From: Catelliglobosispora koreensis DSM 44566
GTDB lineage: Bacteria; Actinomycetota; Actinomycetes; Mycobacteriales; Micromonosporaceae
Direction: 5' to 3'
DNA: 64,000 nucleotides
NCBI RefSeq assembly: GCF_000379685.1
Contig: NZ_KB903251.1
Span: 124,001-188,000 of the forward strand
This document shows positions 24,740 through 32,414 of this stretch, one piece after another (the first letter of the stretch is position 1; every line of letters begins with the position of its first letter). Position numbers and translations under genes: made by a program. The notes under the pieces were generated by a model. The model was not told the origin of the DNA. It saw nothing but the letters and a program-made list of their open reading frames with translations, and made no database searches.

Positions 24740-27700
24740 TCAGCTTAGGGTGCCCATCGCCTCGCGGTAGCGGGCTTGCGCTCGCTGAGCTTCTCCGTGC
24801 CAGCCGTGCCCGGACAGCAAGTCGATCAGTGTCTTGTGCGCGCTCTCGTCATAGGGGTCGAGCTGAAGGATTTGGTACAGGTAACCGATGGCTTCAGCGG
24901 TCTCGCCCGCGTCCTGGCACAGCTCGGCGAGCGTGCGCACAACACGCAAGTAGACAGACCGTGCCTCTTCCCGCGCTGGGACGGCCCAGTCGTCATAGGG
25001 CTCGTCGCCGAGGAATTCGCCGCCGTAGAGCCGTTGCGCGTCACCGAGCACGGACCGCGCCTGGCTGTGCTCACCTTCGCGCACGAGACGCAAACCGTGC
25101 TCGGCGGCAAGGAGAAAGTCTTCCAGGTCAATGTCTATGCGCACGTTATCGAGGCTGACACTGCCCTGGCCCGGCTGGATGAAGTGATCGGCGGGCATAC
25201 GCTTGTCCGGGTCGAGCGCACCGCGCACGGTCGACAGCGCGACCGACAGCCGGTGCGGGACTTTGGCCGGGTCTTCTTCAGGCCAAAGGAGTTCGCCGAG
25301 TTCCTCGCGGGGGACGGGACGTCCACGGCGCGCGATGAGAATCCGCAACAGGTCGCGGGCTTTGCGCGATTGCCACGTCACGGGTTCGCCCGCTTTGACG
25401 ATGACTTCGAACCGGCCGAACGTGCGCACCGACACCCGGTAGGGCGGTGCCCCGGCCGGAGCCCAGTCCACGCCAGCGGCGGCAAGCCTTGCGGCGGCTA
25501 GCTTTCCGGCGATGCGGTCGTCGGCCGGGGCGCCCGGCAGGGCACCGAGGCCGACAGCGAGCCGGTCGGCGTCGAGCACGGCGCCAGCCGCCAGCCAAAG
25601 TTCCAGGGCTTCCCGCCATGCCTTGCGCGCCAACGACGGGCTGTCCGCCGCGTCGCCCATGAGTTCCAGTGCCTCGGGCAGCAAAGCCCGTTCCTGCAAC
25701 CGCCGCGCCGCCTGAGCGGACTGCGCCGCGATCTCAGCGGCCGCTTTGGACTCGCCCGCCGCGAGCTTCGCCCAGCCGACCGCCAAGCGGGCCACAGTTG
25801 ACTCCGGGTCGGCTGCCACGGCACGCTCCGCATAGGACAGTGCCGCTTGCGGGTCGGTGCCTGACATGACGCGGGCGAGCCCAGCGAGCGCGGGCACGAG
25901 TCCTTGCCGGTCACCGGCCGCCTCGGTGATCTCGATCGTTTCGGAGTAGGCCGTAATCGCTTGCGTCACCTGCCCTTGGCGCCGGTGGATCCCAGCGACA
26001 CCGAGCAGGGGATAGGCGACCATCCGCGAGCCCGTACGCCGATACAGCCAAACAGATTTCTCAAACGCCGCCAGTGCTTCGTCCAGGCGGCCCAGTCCGG
26101 TGAGGGCTTCGCCTTCGTTCACAAGCGCGAGGGCGTGCATGGGCACGTGCCCGATCTCCTCAGCGAGCCGGACGGCCGGCTTAACCTCCGCCAGCGCCTC
26201 AGCGAACCTGGCGTCGTCAATCAAACGCGAAGCCCTGTTCGACCGGATCCTGGTGACCTGAACCGTGTCGCGTGCTTGTTCGGCGAACGCCAGCGCCCGC
26301 TCATAATGCTCGCCGTTGCCCTGCGGGTCACCGGCGAGCTTCGCGTGCAACGCTCTGGCGACGTGAGCCGCGGCCATCGGCCCGGGTTCACCACTGTCCA
26401 AAGCGGACTCCATCGCCTTCTCAGCGTGCCCCGCACAGTCGCCGAGGTTGCCCAGCAGCCAGTGCACCGTGGCGCTCCACGAGTGCAGCCGCGCCCGGTC
26501 GAACGCTGTGCCCCCGCCGTCTGCCTGCTCCAAAACGGACAGTGCCGCTCGCGGGTCGCCGGCCAGATAAAGCAAACTGCCCAGGCGCCAGGAGACCGCA
26601 GGGTCTTTCGCGTCCATCGCCTTCAGCAACCGCAGCGCGGCCGGGGCTTCACCGGTCGTGTAAAGCGCTTGGGCGTGCAGCATTTCCAGCCGCGCTGGCC
26701 GCTCTTTCAGCTCGCCCGCGAGCCGGATGATGGCCGGAGCCCCGCCGCTGGCCAGGATTTGTTCCCCTTGGGCCACAACGAGTTCGGCGGCATCGCCGAG
26801 CAACCCGGCGTCGTGGTAGGTGCGCACTCCCGCCACCGGCAGCGCGTTGCTGGCATACCACCGCGCCGCCCGGACGCGCATGTCCCTAACCCCGCTGCTG
26901 TCCGGCGCTTCCTGCCCGCCGGCGACCGTTGAGGCAGCGCTGGCCTTCGCCTTGGCGCTGCCTTGCGGGTCGTCGGCAGCCAAGGCGGCCAACGGTGGCA
27001 CAGCGGCGAAGGGTGAGGAAGGCGAGGTGACTGGGGAGCGGAGGTAAGCCGAGATGAGGGGCACGATGCGGTAATGACCGGGCTGGCCCGCCGGGCGGAG
27101 CAAACCGGTGCGGCGCAACGTGTCCACGGCCGCACCCGCGTCGGGAAAGCCGAGGTCGCTAGCGAGGCCGGTCGTGATGACGTCGATATAGGCCGAAGCG
27201 GTCAGCAAGGCGAGCGCCGACGGGTCGAGGCTGTCGAAGACCTCGTGCGCCAGGAAGTCGGCCACGGGACTGTCGCTCGACGTGAGCCACGTTTGCACCG
27301 CGGCCGGCGAACCGGGACGGTCTGGTTGCGACAGTGCCTGCCCGAGTAGGTGCACGAGCGCGGGCCAGCCGCCCGTGAGCTGCCAGACCAGCTCGCCGTC
27401 GGTCACGCCATATTCGCCCCGCAACAGCGCGTCAGCCTGCGGCTGCGTTAGCGCCAGGTCAACGGGGCCGAGCTCGGCTAGCAGGCCGCGGGCACGCCAC
27501 TTGGCAAGAGACGCCGAGTGTGGCGTGCGTCCTATCAAGACCAGGCGCGAGTCGTCGGGCAGGGCCGCCGCGTGCTCCATGACGGATTCGATTTCGGGGG
27601 CGGCGAGACTGCGTACGCCATCGAAGACAAGCACCGTGCCCGGTGCTGGCGTCGCGGCCTTGAGCTGCTCTTCGAGGTTCTTTCCGTCAGCCCAGCGGAC

Positions 27701-27805
27701 CTTGACGCCACGCAGCCGTGTGCGCACGGTGGTGCTCTTGCCGAACCCCGCCGCGGCCGTCACGACCGTGCACCTGCGTGAGAACACCTGTCCGCTCCTC
27801 AACAC
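24740..27805 (-). CDS. Large STAND-like ATPase/TPR regulator with C-terminal winged helix and BTAD
   Basis: This 1021-residue protein has an N-terminal P-loop (TAAAGFGKSTT), a nucleotide domain (LVLIGRTPHSA and LTGGWPALVHLL, as in MalT-like proteins) and a long TPR region (about 300-770). A C-terminal OmpR-type winged helix (about 790-880, FGRFEVIVK and SRKARDLLRILI) and a bacterial transcriptional activation domain complete it. The order is the reverse of AfsR/SARP. The start is taken as GTG at 27805, because the ATG at 27844 would leave only 15 bases before the divergent enzyme gene and would absorb a repeat array that looks like an operator. It probably controls that enzyme gene and itself. 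Confidence 0.85.
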   Translation of the reverse strand: MLRSGQVFSRRCTVVTAAAGFGKSTTVRTRLRGVKVRWADGKNLEEQLKAATPAPGTVLVFDGVRSLAAPEIESVMEHAAALPDDSRLVLIGRTPHSASLAKWRARGLLAELGPVDLALTQPQADALLRGEYGVTDGELVWQLTGGWPALVHLLGQALSQPDRPGSPAAVQTWLTSSDSPVADFLAHEVFDSLDPSALALLTASAYIDVITTGLASDLGFPDAGAAVDTLRRTGLLRPAGQPGHYRIVPLISAYLRSPVTSPSSPFAAVPPLAALAADDPQGSAKAKASAASTVAGGQEAPDSSGVRDMRVRAARWYASNALPVAGVRTYHDAGLLGDAAELVVAQGEQILASGGAPAIIRLAGELKERPARLEMLHAQALYTTGEAPAALRLLKAMDAKDPAVSWRLGSLLYLAGDPRAALSVLEQADGGGTAFDRARLHSWSATVHWLLGNLGDCAGHAEKAMESALDSGEPGPMAAAHVARALHAKLAGDPQGNGEHYERALAFAEQARDTVQVTRIRSNRASRLIDDARFAEALAEVKPAVRLAEEIGHVPMHALALVNEGEALTGLGRLDEALAAFEKSVWLYRRTGSRMVAYPLLGVAGIHRRQGQVTQAITAYSETIEITEAAGDRQGLVPALAGLARVMSGTDPQAALSYAERAVAADPESTVARLAVGWAKLAAGESKAAAEIAAQSAQAARRLQERALLPEALELMGDAADSPSLARKAWREALELWLAAGAVLDADRLAVGLGALPGAPADDRIAGKLAAARLAAAGVDWAPAGAPPYRVSVRTFGRFEVIVKAGEPVTWQSRKARDLLRILIARRGRPVPREELGELLWPEEDPAKVPHRLSVALSTVRGALDPDKRMPADHFIQPGQGSVSLDNVRIDIDLEDFLLAAEHGLRLVREGEHSQARSVLGDAQRLYGGEFLGDEPYDDWAVPAREEARSVYLRVVRTLAELCQDAGETAEAIGYLYQILQLDPYDESAHKTLIDLLSGHGWHGEAQRAQARYREAMGTLS

Positions 27806-27810
27806 CCGAC

Positions 27811-27843
27811 TTTGAGAACAGTTTGAGGCACCTTGAGGGTTCA
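27811..27843 (+). promoter_or_regulatory. Tandem TTTGAG repeats, candidate BTAD-protein operator
   Basis: Three direct repeats, TTTGAG (27811), TTTGAG (27822) and CTTGAG (27832), are spaced 11 and 10 nt in the 54 bases between the BTAD regulator and the polyglycine-hydrolase-like gene. A small inverted repeat (GGTTC/GAACC, 27838-27852) follows. Heptamers at 11-nt spacing are the known target form of SARP-type winged helices. Binding here is inferred. Confidence 0.5.
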
Positions 27844-27859
27844 TCGCGAACCTTGTCCC

Positions 27860-29713
27860 ATGCGATTGAACAAACTCATCAACGCGGGCCTGACCCTGGC
27901 CCTCACCGCCGGCATCGTTGCCGGTACAGCCACCTCGGCTTCGGCCGCGACGGTTACCGACCCGGAGCGTTACTCGGCGACCCCGACGGGCTTCGGCTGG
28001 TATTTCTCCGCCTCCAAGGCGACGATCAACAGCTGGGCGAACCAGTACAACATGCGCATCACCAACATAGAGGTCAACGGCCCGGACAACTTCACGGCCA
28101 CGCTCGTGCACAACTCCGGCGTCTACCAGCGCGGGCTTAGCGGATCGTCCTCCTGGACCACCGATGAGACCGTGGACACGATGCTGGCCAAGCTCGCTGG
28201 CAAGCGCCTGCTCGACCTGGAGCGGTATGTCGTGAACGGACAGACCCGCTTCGCCGCCGCCTGGGTCGACAACCCGGCGGGGAACTGGCACGACTACCGC
28301 TGGTACATCAACAGCACCGAAAGCTTCATCAACCAGAAGCAGGCCGACTTCAACGGCCGGATCATCGACATCGACCATGTCTCGGCGGACCGCTATGACG
28401 TGGTGATGGTGCCCAACACCGGGGTGGATTACAAGGACTCCAAGGTGGTCTTCGGCAAGACGATGGTGGAGATCGGCAACATCATCGCGCTGGACTACCG
28501 CGTCGTCGACATCGAACGCCACGCTGACGGCAAGTGGTCGGCCGTGCTCGTCAAGAACGACCAGGCCTACTGGTCCTGGCACCCGAACCTCAGCGGGCAG
28601 CAGGTGCTCGATATGCAGGCTGACAAGGGCCTGCGCCCGATCCACCTCAAGTCGTTCGTCCAAAATGGAGAGACGCGCTATTCGGTCATCTTTGTCGACA
28701 ACCTGGACACCGTGTCCATCAAGGCGCGTGACGCCATCGAAGACGGCGTCGGCCACAGCAGCGCGACGCGGGGCTTCTACCTCAAGGCCGTCGATGGTGG
28801 CGTCTACAACTGGCTCGGTGGCGACACCAAATTCGAGCCGGCCAGCATGCTCAAGGCGCTGCACCACATCCACGCGATGCGTCAGGTCTACCTGGGCAAT
28901 GACTCCCTCGCCGACGGCGTGACCTGGTACAAGAACCCGGCCGGGCCGAACAACGGTGGCTGGTGCGCTTACGAGGACGACGGCGACCCCATCACCACGC
29001 TGCCGGTCAACGACACGCTGGAGAACACGCTCAAAGGCATGATGGAGCAGTCGGACAACCGCAAGACCGACGCCATCTACAACCTTTACGGCCCCAACGC
29101 TTTGAACACGACCGCGGACGCGCTGGGCATGACCAACACGCAACTCAACCACCGCATCGGCTGCACGTGGGAGGCGGCCGGTCAGGTCAAGGCCAGCAAC
29201 GAACTCACCCTCGTTGACGCCGGCAAGCTTTACGAGTCGGTCTACCGGGCCTCAAACCCTTACCTTGGTACAGGAGAAGCGCGCACCAAATTTACCGAGC
29301 TGGCCAGCGACGGCACCTCGATCTTCTCCGCCGTCATGAAGGAGGAAGCGGCGGCGCTCGGTCTAACCATCGCGCAGCGCGACGAATTCGCGACACAGAT
29401 GTGGGGCGCGTTCAAGCCCGGGGGCTACGCCAACGGCACCCCGACCGCGGTGTGCGACGCCACCGGCTGCACCGAACTGCTGATGCGCAGCACCGGTGGT
29501 GGCATGCTCTCGATCCCGGTCAAGGGCATCACGGGCCGGATCTCGGAGAAGAAGTTCGTCTACGGCGCCTTCATCGACGGGGTCTTCGACTGCGGCACGG
29601 GTGCCGACAAGGACTGCTCGCAGGAGTCGGCGGCCATGTGGCCGGCGGTTCAGGCCAGCATGGCTGAGATGATGCGCCCGCACTTGAAGGCCGCGCTGGC
29701 GACGTTCAAGTAA
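27860..29713 (+). CDS. Secreted serine hydrolase with tandem beta repeats, polyglycine-hydrolase-like
   Basis: This 617-residue exported protein has a signal peptide (ending ASAAT, about 30). Residues 40-290 hold about five repeats of the type R(I/L)xD(I/L)E, each near 47 residues (for example GKRLLDLERYVVNG and DYRVVDIERHADG). These match the bacterial tandem repeat found in polyglycine hydrolases. The C-terminal half resembles class A beta-lactamases: SMLK (SxxK), SDN in EQSDNRKTD, and VKGITG in place of KTG. It likely cuts a peptide or an amide, and the target is unknown. It is divergent from the BTAD regulator. A hairpin terminator follows. Confidence 0.8.
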   Translation: MRLNKLINAGLTLALTAGIVAGTATSASAATVTDPERYSATPTGFGWYFSASKATINSWANQYNMRITNIEVNGPDNFTATLVHNSGVYQRGLSGSSSWTTDETVDTMLAKLAGKRLLDLERYVVNGQTRFAAAWVDNPAGNWHDYRWYINSTESFINQKQADFNGRIIDIDHVSADRYDVVMVPNTGVDYKDSKVVFGKTMVEIGNIIALDYRVVDIERHADGKWSAVLVKNDQAYWSWHPNLSGQQVLDMQADKGLRPIHLKSFVQNGETRYSVIFVDNLDTVSIKARDAIEDGVGHSSATRGFYLKAVDGGVYNWLGGDTKFEPASMLKALHHIHAMRQVYLGNDSLADGVTWYKNPAGPNNGGWCAYEDDGDPITTLPVNDTLENTLKGMMEQSDNRKTDAIYNLYGPNALNTTADALGMTNTQLNHRIGCTWEAAGQVKASNELTLVDAGKLYESVYRASNPYLGTGEARTKFTELASDGTSIFSAVMKEEAAALGLTIAQRDEFATQMWGAFKPGGYANGTPTAVCDATGCTELLMRSTGGGMLSIPVKGITGRISEKKFVYGAFIDGVFDCGTGADKDCSQESAAMWPAVQASMAEMMRPHLKAALATFK

Positions 29714-29730
29714 CACCAGCCCAACCACGA

Positions 29731-29758
29731 GTAGCCGCTCCCACCCGGGGGCGGCTAC
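29731..29758 (+). terminator. Hairpin terminator after the polyglycine-hydrolase-like gene
   Basis: A stem of 8 bp (GTAGCCGC/GCGGCTAC) extends by four more pairs, including one G-U, to a four-base loop (ACCC). It lies 17 bases past the stop and 11 bases ahead of the mug start. Confidence 0.65.
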
Positions 29759-29768
29759 CGTCCGTTAG

Positions 29769-30332
29769 GTGCTGCCAGATGTGATCGGGACCGGGCTGGA
29801 CGTGTTGTTCTGTGGGATCAACCCAGGGCTCATGTCGGAGGCGACCGGGCATCATTTCGCCCGGCCGGGTAACCGGTTCTGGCCAGCGCTGCACCAGAGT
29901 GGGTTCACGCCGGTGCGGTTGCACCCAACGGATCAGGGGCGGCTCACGGAGTACCAGCTGGGAATCACGAATGTGGTGGCGCGGGCCAGTGCGCGAGCCG
30001 ATGAGCTTTCGCGCGATGAGCTGGTTGAGGGCGGGAAGATCCTGGTGCGCAAGGTGAAGCGGTATCAGCCCGCCTGGCTCGCGATTCTGGGAATTGTCGC
30101 GTTCCGGGGTGCGTTCGGGCAGCCGAAAGCGGTTGTGGGGGAACAAGATTTGCGCATTGGCCAGACCCGGGTATGGGTGCTGCCGAATCCGAGCGGGCTT
30201 AACGCCCACTACACGCTTTCACGGCTCAGTGCGGAATTCGCCGCCTTGCGGCGCCAGGCGCGGATGACTTCGACGACGACGGTGATGGACAAGGCCAAAC
30301 CGAGGCCGAAGAGCAAGCCCTTGACCGGGTGA
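29769..30332 (+). CDS. mug: G/U mismatch-specific DNA glycosylase
   Basis: This 187-residue protein of the Mug/TDG family removes uracil or ethenocytosine opposite guanine. The catalytic-loop motif GINPG (in LFCGINPGLMSE) and the wedge motif NPSGLNAHY are both present, together with the FARPGNRFW block. The start is GTG at 29769. The last 40 or so residues overlap dedA on the other strand by 124 bases. The final 23 residues (basic, TTTVMDKAKPRPKSK) go beyond the usual family end and may be a result of that overlap. The fold itself looks complete. Confidence 0.85.
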   Translation: MLPDVIGTGLDVLFCGINPGLMSEATGHHFARPGNRFWPALHQSGFTPVRLHPTDQGRLTEYQLGITNVVARASARADELSRDELVEGGKILVRKVKRYQPAWLAILGIVAFRGAFGQPKAVVGEQDLRIGQTRVWVLPNPSGLNAHYTLSRLSAEFAALRRQARMTSTTTVMDKAKPRPKSKPLTG

Positions 30333-30817
30333 TGGTCGAAGGCGACGCCCCCGAAATAGCCGATGAGGGCTGAGTAGAGCGCCCAGGACACCGCCGCGAT
30401 CGTGGTGAAGAAGCTAAATTTCTTTAGCGGGTACGCCATCGAGCCGAGCGTGAGCGTGACCGCTGTGCGGCCACCGGGAATGTAGCGGGCCACGACGAGG
30501 ATGAGTCCACCCCGGACAGTGATGGCGTCACGGGCCCAGGCGACCGCCTTCTGATTGAACCGGGCGAGGATGCGGGCGCCGAACTTGCGGCCAAGGAAGT
30601 AGGAAATGTGGTCGCCGATCCAGGCACCGGCGGCGGCGACCGCGATGACGCCGAAGATATTGGGCCGGCCTGAGGCCGCGAAGACGCCCGCGGTGATGAC
30701 TGAGGTCTCGCTCGGAACGATAGGGAAGAAGCCGTCGATGACAGAAACCGCGAACAGCGCAAGGTATCCCCAGGGGGATCCGAGGGCGTCTTGCAGCCAG
30801 GCGGTGATCTCGTGCAT
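30209..30817 (-). CDS. DedA-family membrane protein
   Basis: This 202-residue protein has the DedA core: FFPIVPSETSVITAG near the N-terminus, FLGRKFGARIL, and the amphipathic RYIPGGRTAVTLTLG. DedA proteins have been linked to lipid carrier (undecaprenyl phosphate or phospholipid) flipping and proton balance. I take the ATG at 30817, where family similarity begins. The 3' end lies antisense to the end of mug. The substrate is inferred from the family only. Confidence 0.85.
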   Translation of the reverse strand: MHEITAWLQDALGSPWGYLALFAVSVIDGFFPIVPSETSVITAGVFAASGRPNIFGVIAVAAAGAWIGDHISYFLGRKFGARILARFNQKAVAWARDAITVRGGLILVVARYIPGGRTAVTLTLGSMAYPLKKFSFFTTIAAVSWALYSALIGYFGGVAFDHHPVKGLLFGLGLALSITVVVEVIRAWRRKAANSALSRESV

Positions 30818-30902
30818 GAACGCCAGCCTGCCGCTGGCCTCACCCCAGAAACATCGGTGGCGGCCACCCAAGTCCCGCTAGGGGCATTCCCTTAGGTCAT
30901 AC

Positions 30903-30940
30903 TGTTAACAATATGGCCTATTCAGTAGTACCTTGTTAAC
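30903..30940 (+). promoter_or_regulatory. AT-rich leader with two GTTAAC palindromes
   Basis: The 60 bases before the S1 protease gene are much richer in A and T than the surroundings. They contain two GTTAAC palindromes (30904-30909, inside TGTTAACA, and 30935-30940) 31 bases apart, about three helical turns. This is where the protease promoter should lie, and the paired sites may bind a dimeric regulator. Confidence 0.4.
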
Positions 30941-30963
30941 TGTTATCTCCTTAGATTCCATGA

Positions 30964-32325
30964 ATGGCTAACAGATCTACATGGATCGCTACAGCACTCA
31001 CCACGGTAGCTGTCGCGGCTGCCATGGCGATAACCCCCTTTGCCGGTGCGCAACCCGCACCCGCACCTCTTGAGGTCACCGGGCTCGACCAGGGCATGGT
31101 GACCGAACTGGCTCGCACGCTGAAGATCACCCCAAGTGAGGCACTCGCTCGCGTCGGACGTGAAGCAGCCTTCGCCAAGGCCGAAGACCGGCTGCGGTCC
31201 TCCCTCGGCAGCGAGTTCGGCGGCGCCTATCTCAATGGCGACGCGACCACCCTTACCGTCGCGGTCACGAGCGTGTCTCAGCAGACGCGAGTGAAGGCAG
31301 CCGGTGCCACGCCGGTTGTGGTGCGGCACAGCGAAGCCCAGCTCTTGCGGGCCTCATTGCTGCTTGACCGTGTCGCCGCCCAGGCGCCCAAACAGGTGCC
31401 TGGTTGGTACACCGACGTGCGCACCAACGCGGTAGTCGTGCTTCACCGCGCTGAGGCGCTCGCCGCGGCTCAGTCGTGGGTCAAGTCGAGCGGTGCGTCG
31501 ACGGAGGCCGTCCGCTATGAGGCGACCGCTGAAGACCCACGTCCACTGATCGACATCGTCGGCGGCAACGCCTACTACATCGGCAGCGGCACGCGCTGTT
31601 CCGTGGGCTTCGCCGTCACCGGCGGTTTCGTGACAGCCGGGCACTGCGGCAACACCGGCGCTTCGACGACGCAGCCGAGCGGAAGCTTTGCCGGGTCTAG
31701 CTTCCCGGGCAACGACTACGCCTGGGTGCGGGCCGCCGCTGGAAACACCCCACAACCGACGGTCAACCGCTACCCCGGCTCCGTCTCCGTCGCGGGCTCA
31801 CAGGCCGCTGGCGTGGGCGCGTCGGTCTGCCGCTCCGGCTCGACCACAGGCTGGCACTGCGGCACCATCAACGCCCTCAACAGCTCAGTGACCTATCCAC
31901 AAGGGACGGTCAGCGGTCTCATCCGCACCAACGTTTGCGCCGAGCCCGGCGACTCCGGTGGCTCGCTGCTCGCCGGCAACCAAGCCCAGGGCGTCACCTC
32001 CGGCGGATCGGGCAACTGCAGTTCCGGTGGTACGACGTACTTCCAGCCGGTCAACGAGATCCTGCAAACCTACGGCCTCACGCTGACCGTCAGCGGGGGA
32101 ACGCCACCTACGACAACGCCTCCAACGTCGACGCCGACTTCTACGCCAACCACGCAGCCCCCAGGTTGCGGCGGGTTGCAGGCGTGGAGTTCGACGACCG
32201 CTTATGTGCCGGGGAACCTCGTGTCCCACAACGCCCGGCGCTATGAGTCGACCTGGTGGTCCACCGGTGCCGTGCCTGGAGCACCCGGTTCCTGGGCGGT
32301 CTGGGCTGACCGCGGTTCCTGCTAA
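30964..32325 (+). CDS. Secreted S1 serine protease (alpha-lytic/streptogrisin type) with C-terminal CBM5/12 module
   Basis: This 453-residue preproenzyme has a signal peptide (to about 30), an alpha-lytic-type propeptide (to about 195) and a chymotrypsin-fold domain. The triad is visible as His in TAGHCG, Asp in GNDYAWV and Ser in GDSGGS. A Thr/Pro linker leads to a carbohydrate-binding module (about 400-453) with aromatic residues in LQAWSSTTAY and GAPGSWAVW. The module probably holds the protease on chitin or similar polymers. A hairpin terminator and the M4 protease gene follow. Confidence 0.9.
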   Translation: MANRSTWIATALTTVAVAAAMAITPFAGAQPAPAPLEVTGLDQGMVTELARTLKITPSEALARVGREAAFAKAEDRLRSSLGSEFGGAYLNGDATTLTVAVTSVSQQTRVKAAGATPVVVRHSEAQLLRASLLLDRVAAQAPKQVPGWYTDVRTNAVVVLHRAEALAAAQSWVKSSGASTEAVRYEATAEDPRPLIDIVGGNAYYIGSGTRCSVGFAVTGGFVTAGHCGNTGASTTQPSGSFAGSSFPGNDYAWVRAAAGNTPQPTVNRYPGSVSVAGSQAAGVGASVCRSGSTTGWHCGTINALNSSVTYPQGTVSGLIRTNVCAEPGDSGGSLLAGNQAQGVTSGGSGNCSSGGTTYFQPVNEILQTYGLTLTVSGGTPPTTTPPTSTPTSTPTTQPPGCGGLQAWSSTTAYVPGNLVSHNARRYESTWWSTGAVPGAPGSWAVWADRGSC

Positions 32326-32344
32326 GCATTCCTCCCCTGCAGGT

Positions 32345-32388
32345 GTGGCCTGGGCGCGTGTCTAGAAGGGGGCCGTCGCCCAGGCCAC
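32345..32388 (+). terminator. Hairpin terminator after the S1 protease
   Basis: A perfect 12-bp stem (GTGGCCTGGGCG at 32345-32356 with its complement at 32377-32388) has a 20-base loop. It begins 20 bases past the protease stop. Confidence 0.7.
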
Positions 32389-32414
32389 CCACCCCTATCC
32401 CTTAAGGAGCAACG

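Noticed and set aside
27806-29152. Upstream extension of the large BTAD frame on the minus strand
   Set aside because: It is antisense to a complete secreted enzyme with a signal peptide and catalytic motifs, and it has no similarity to regulator domains.
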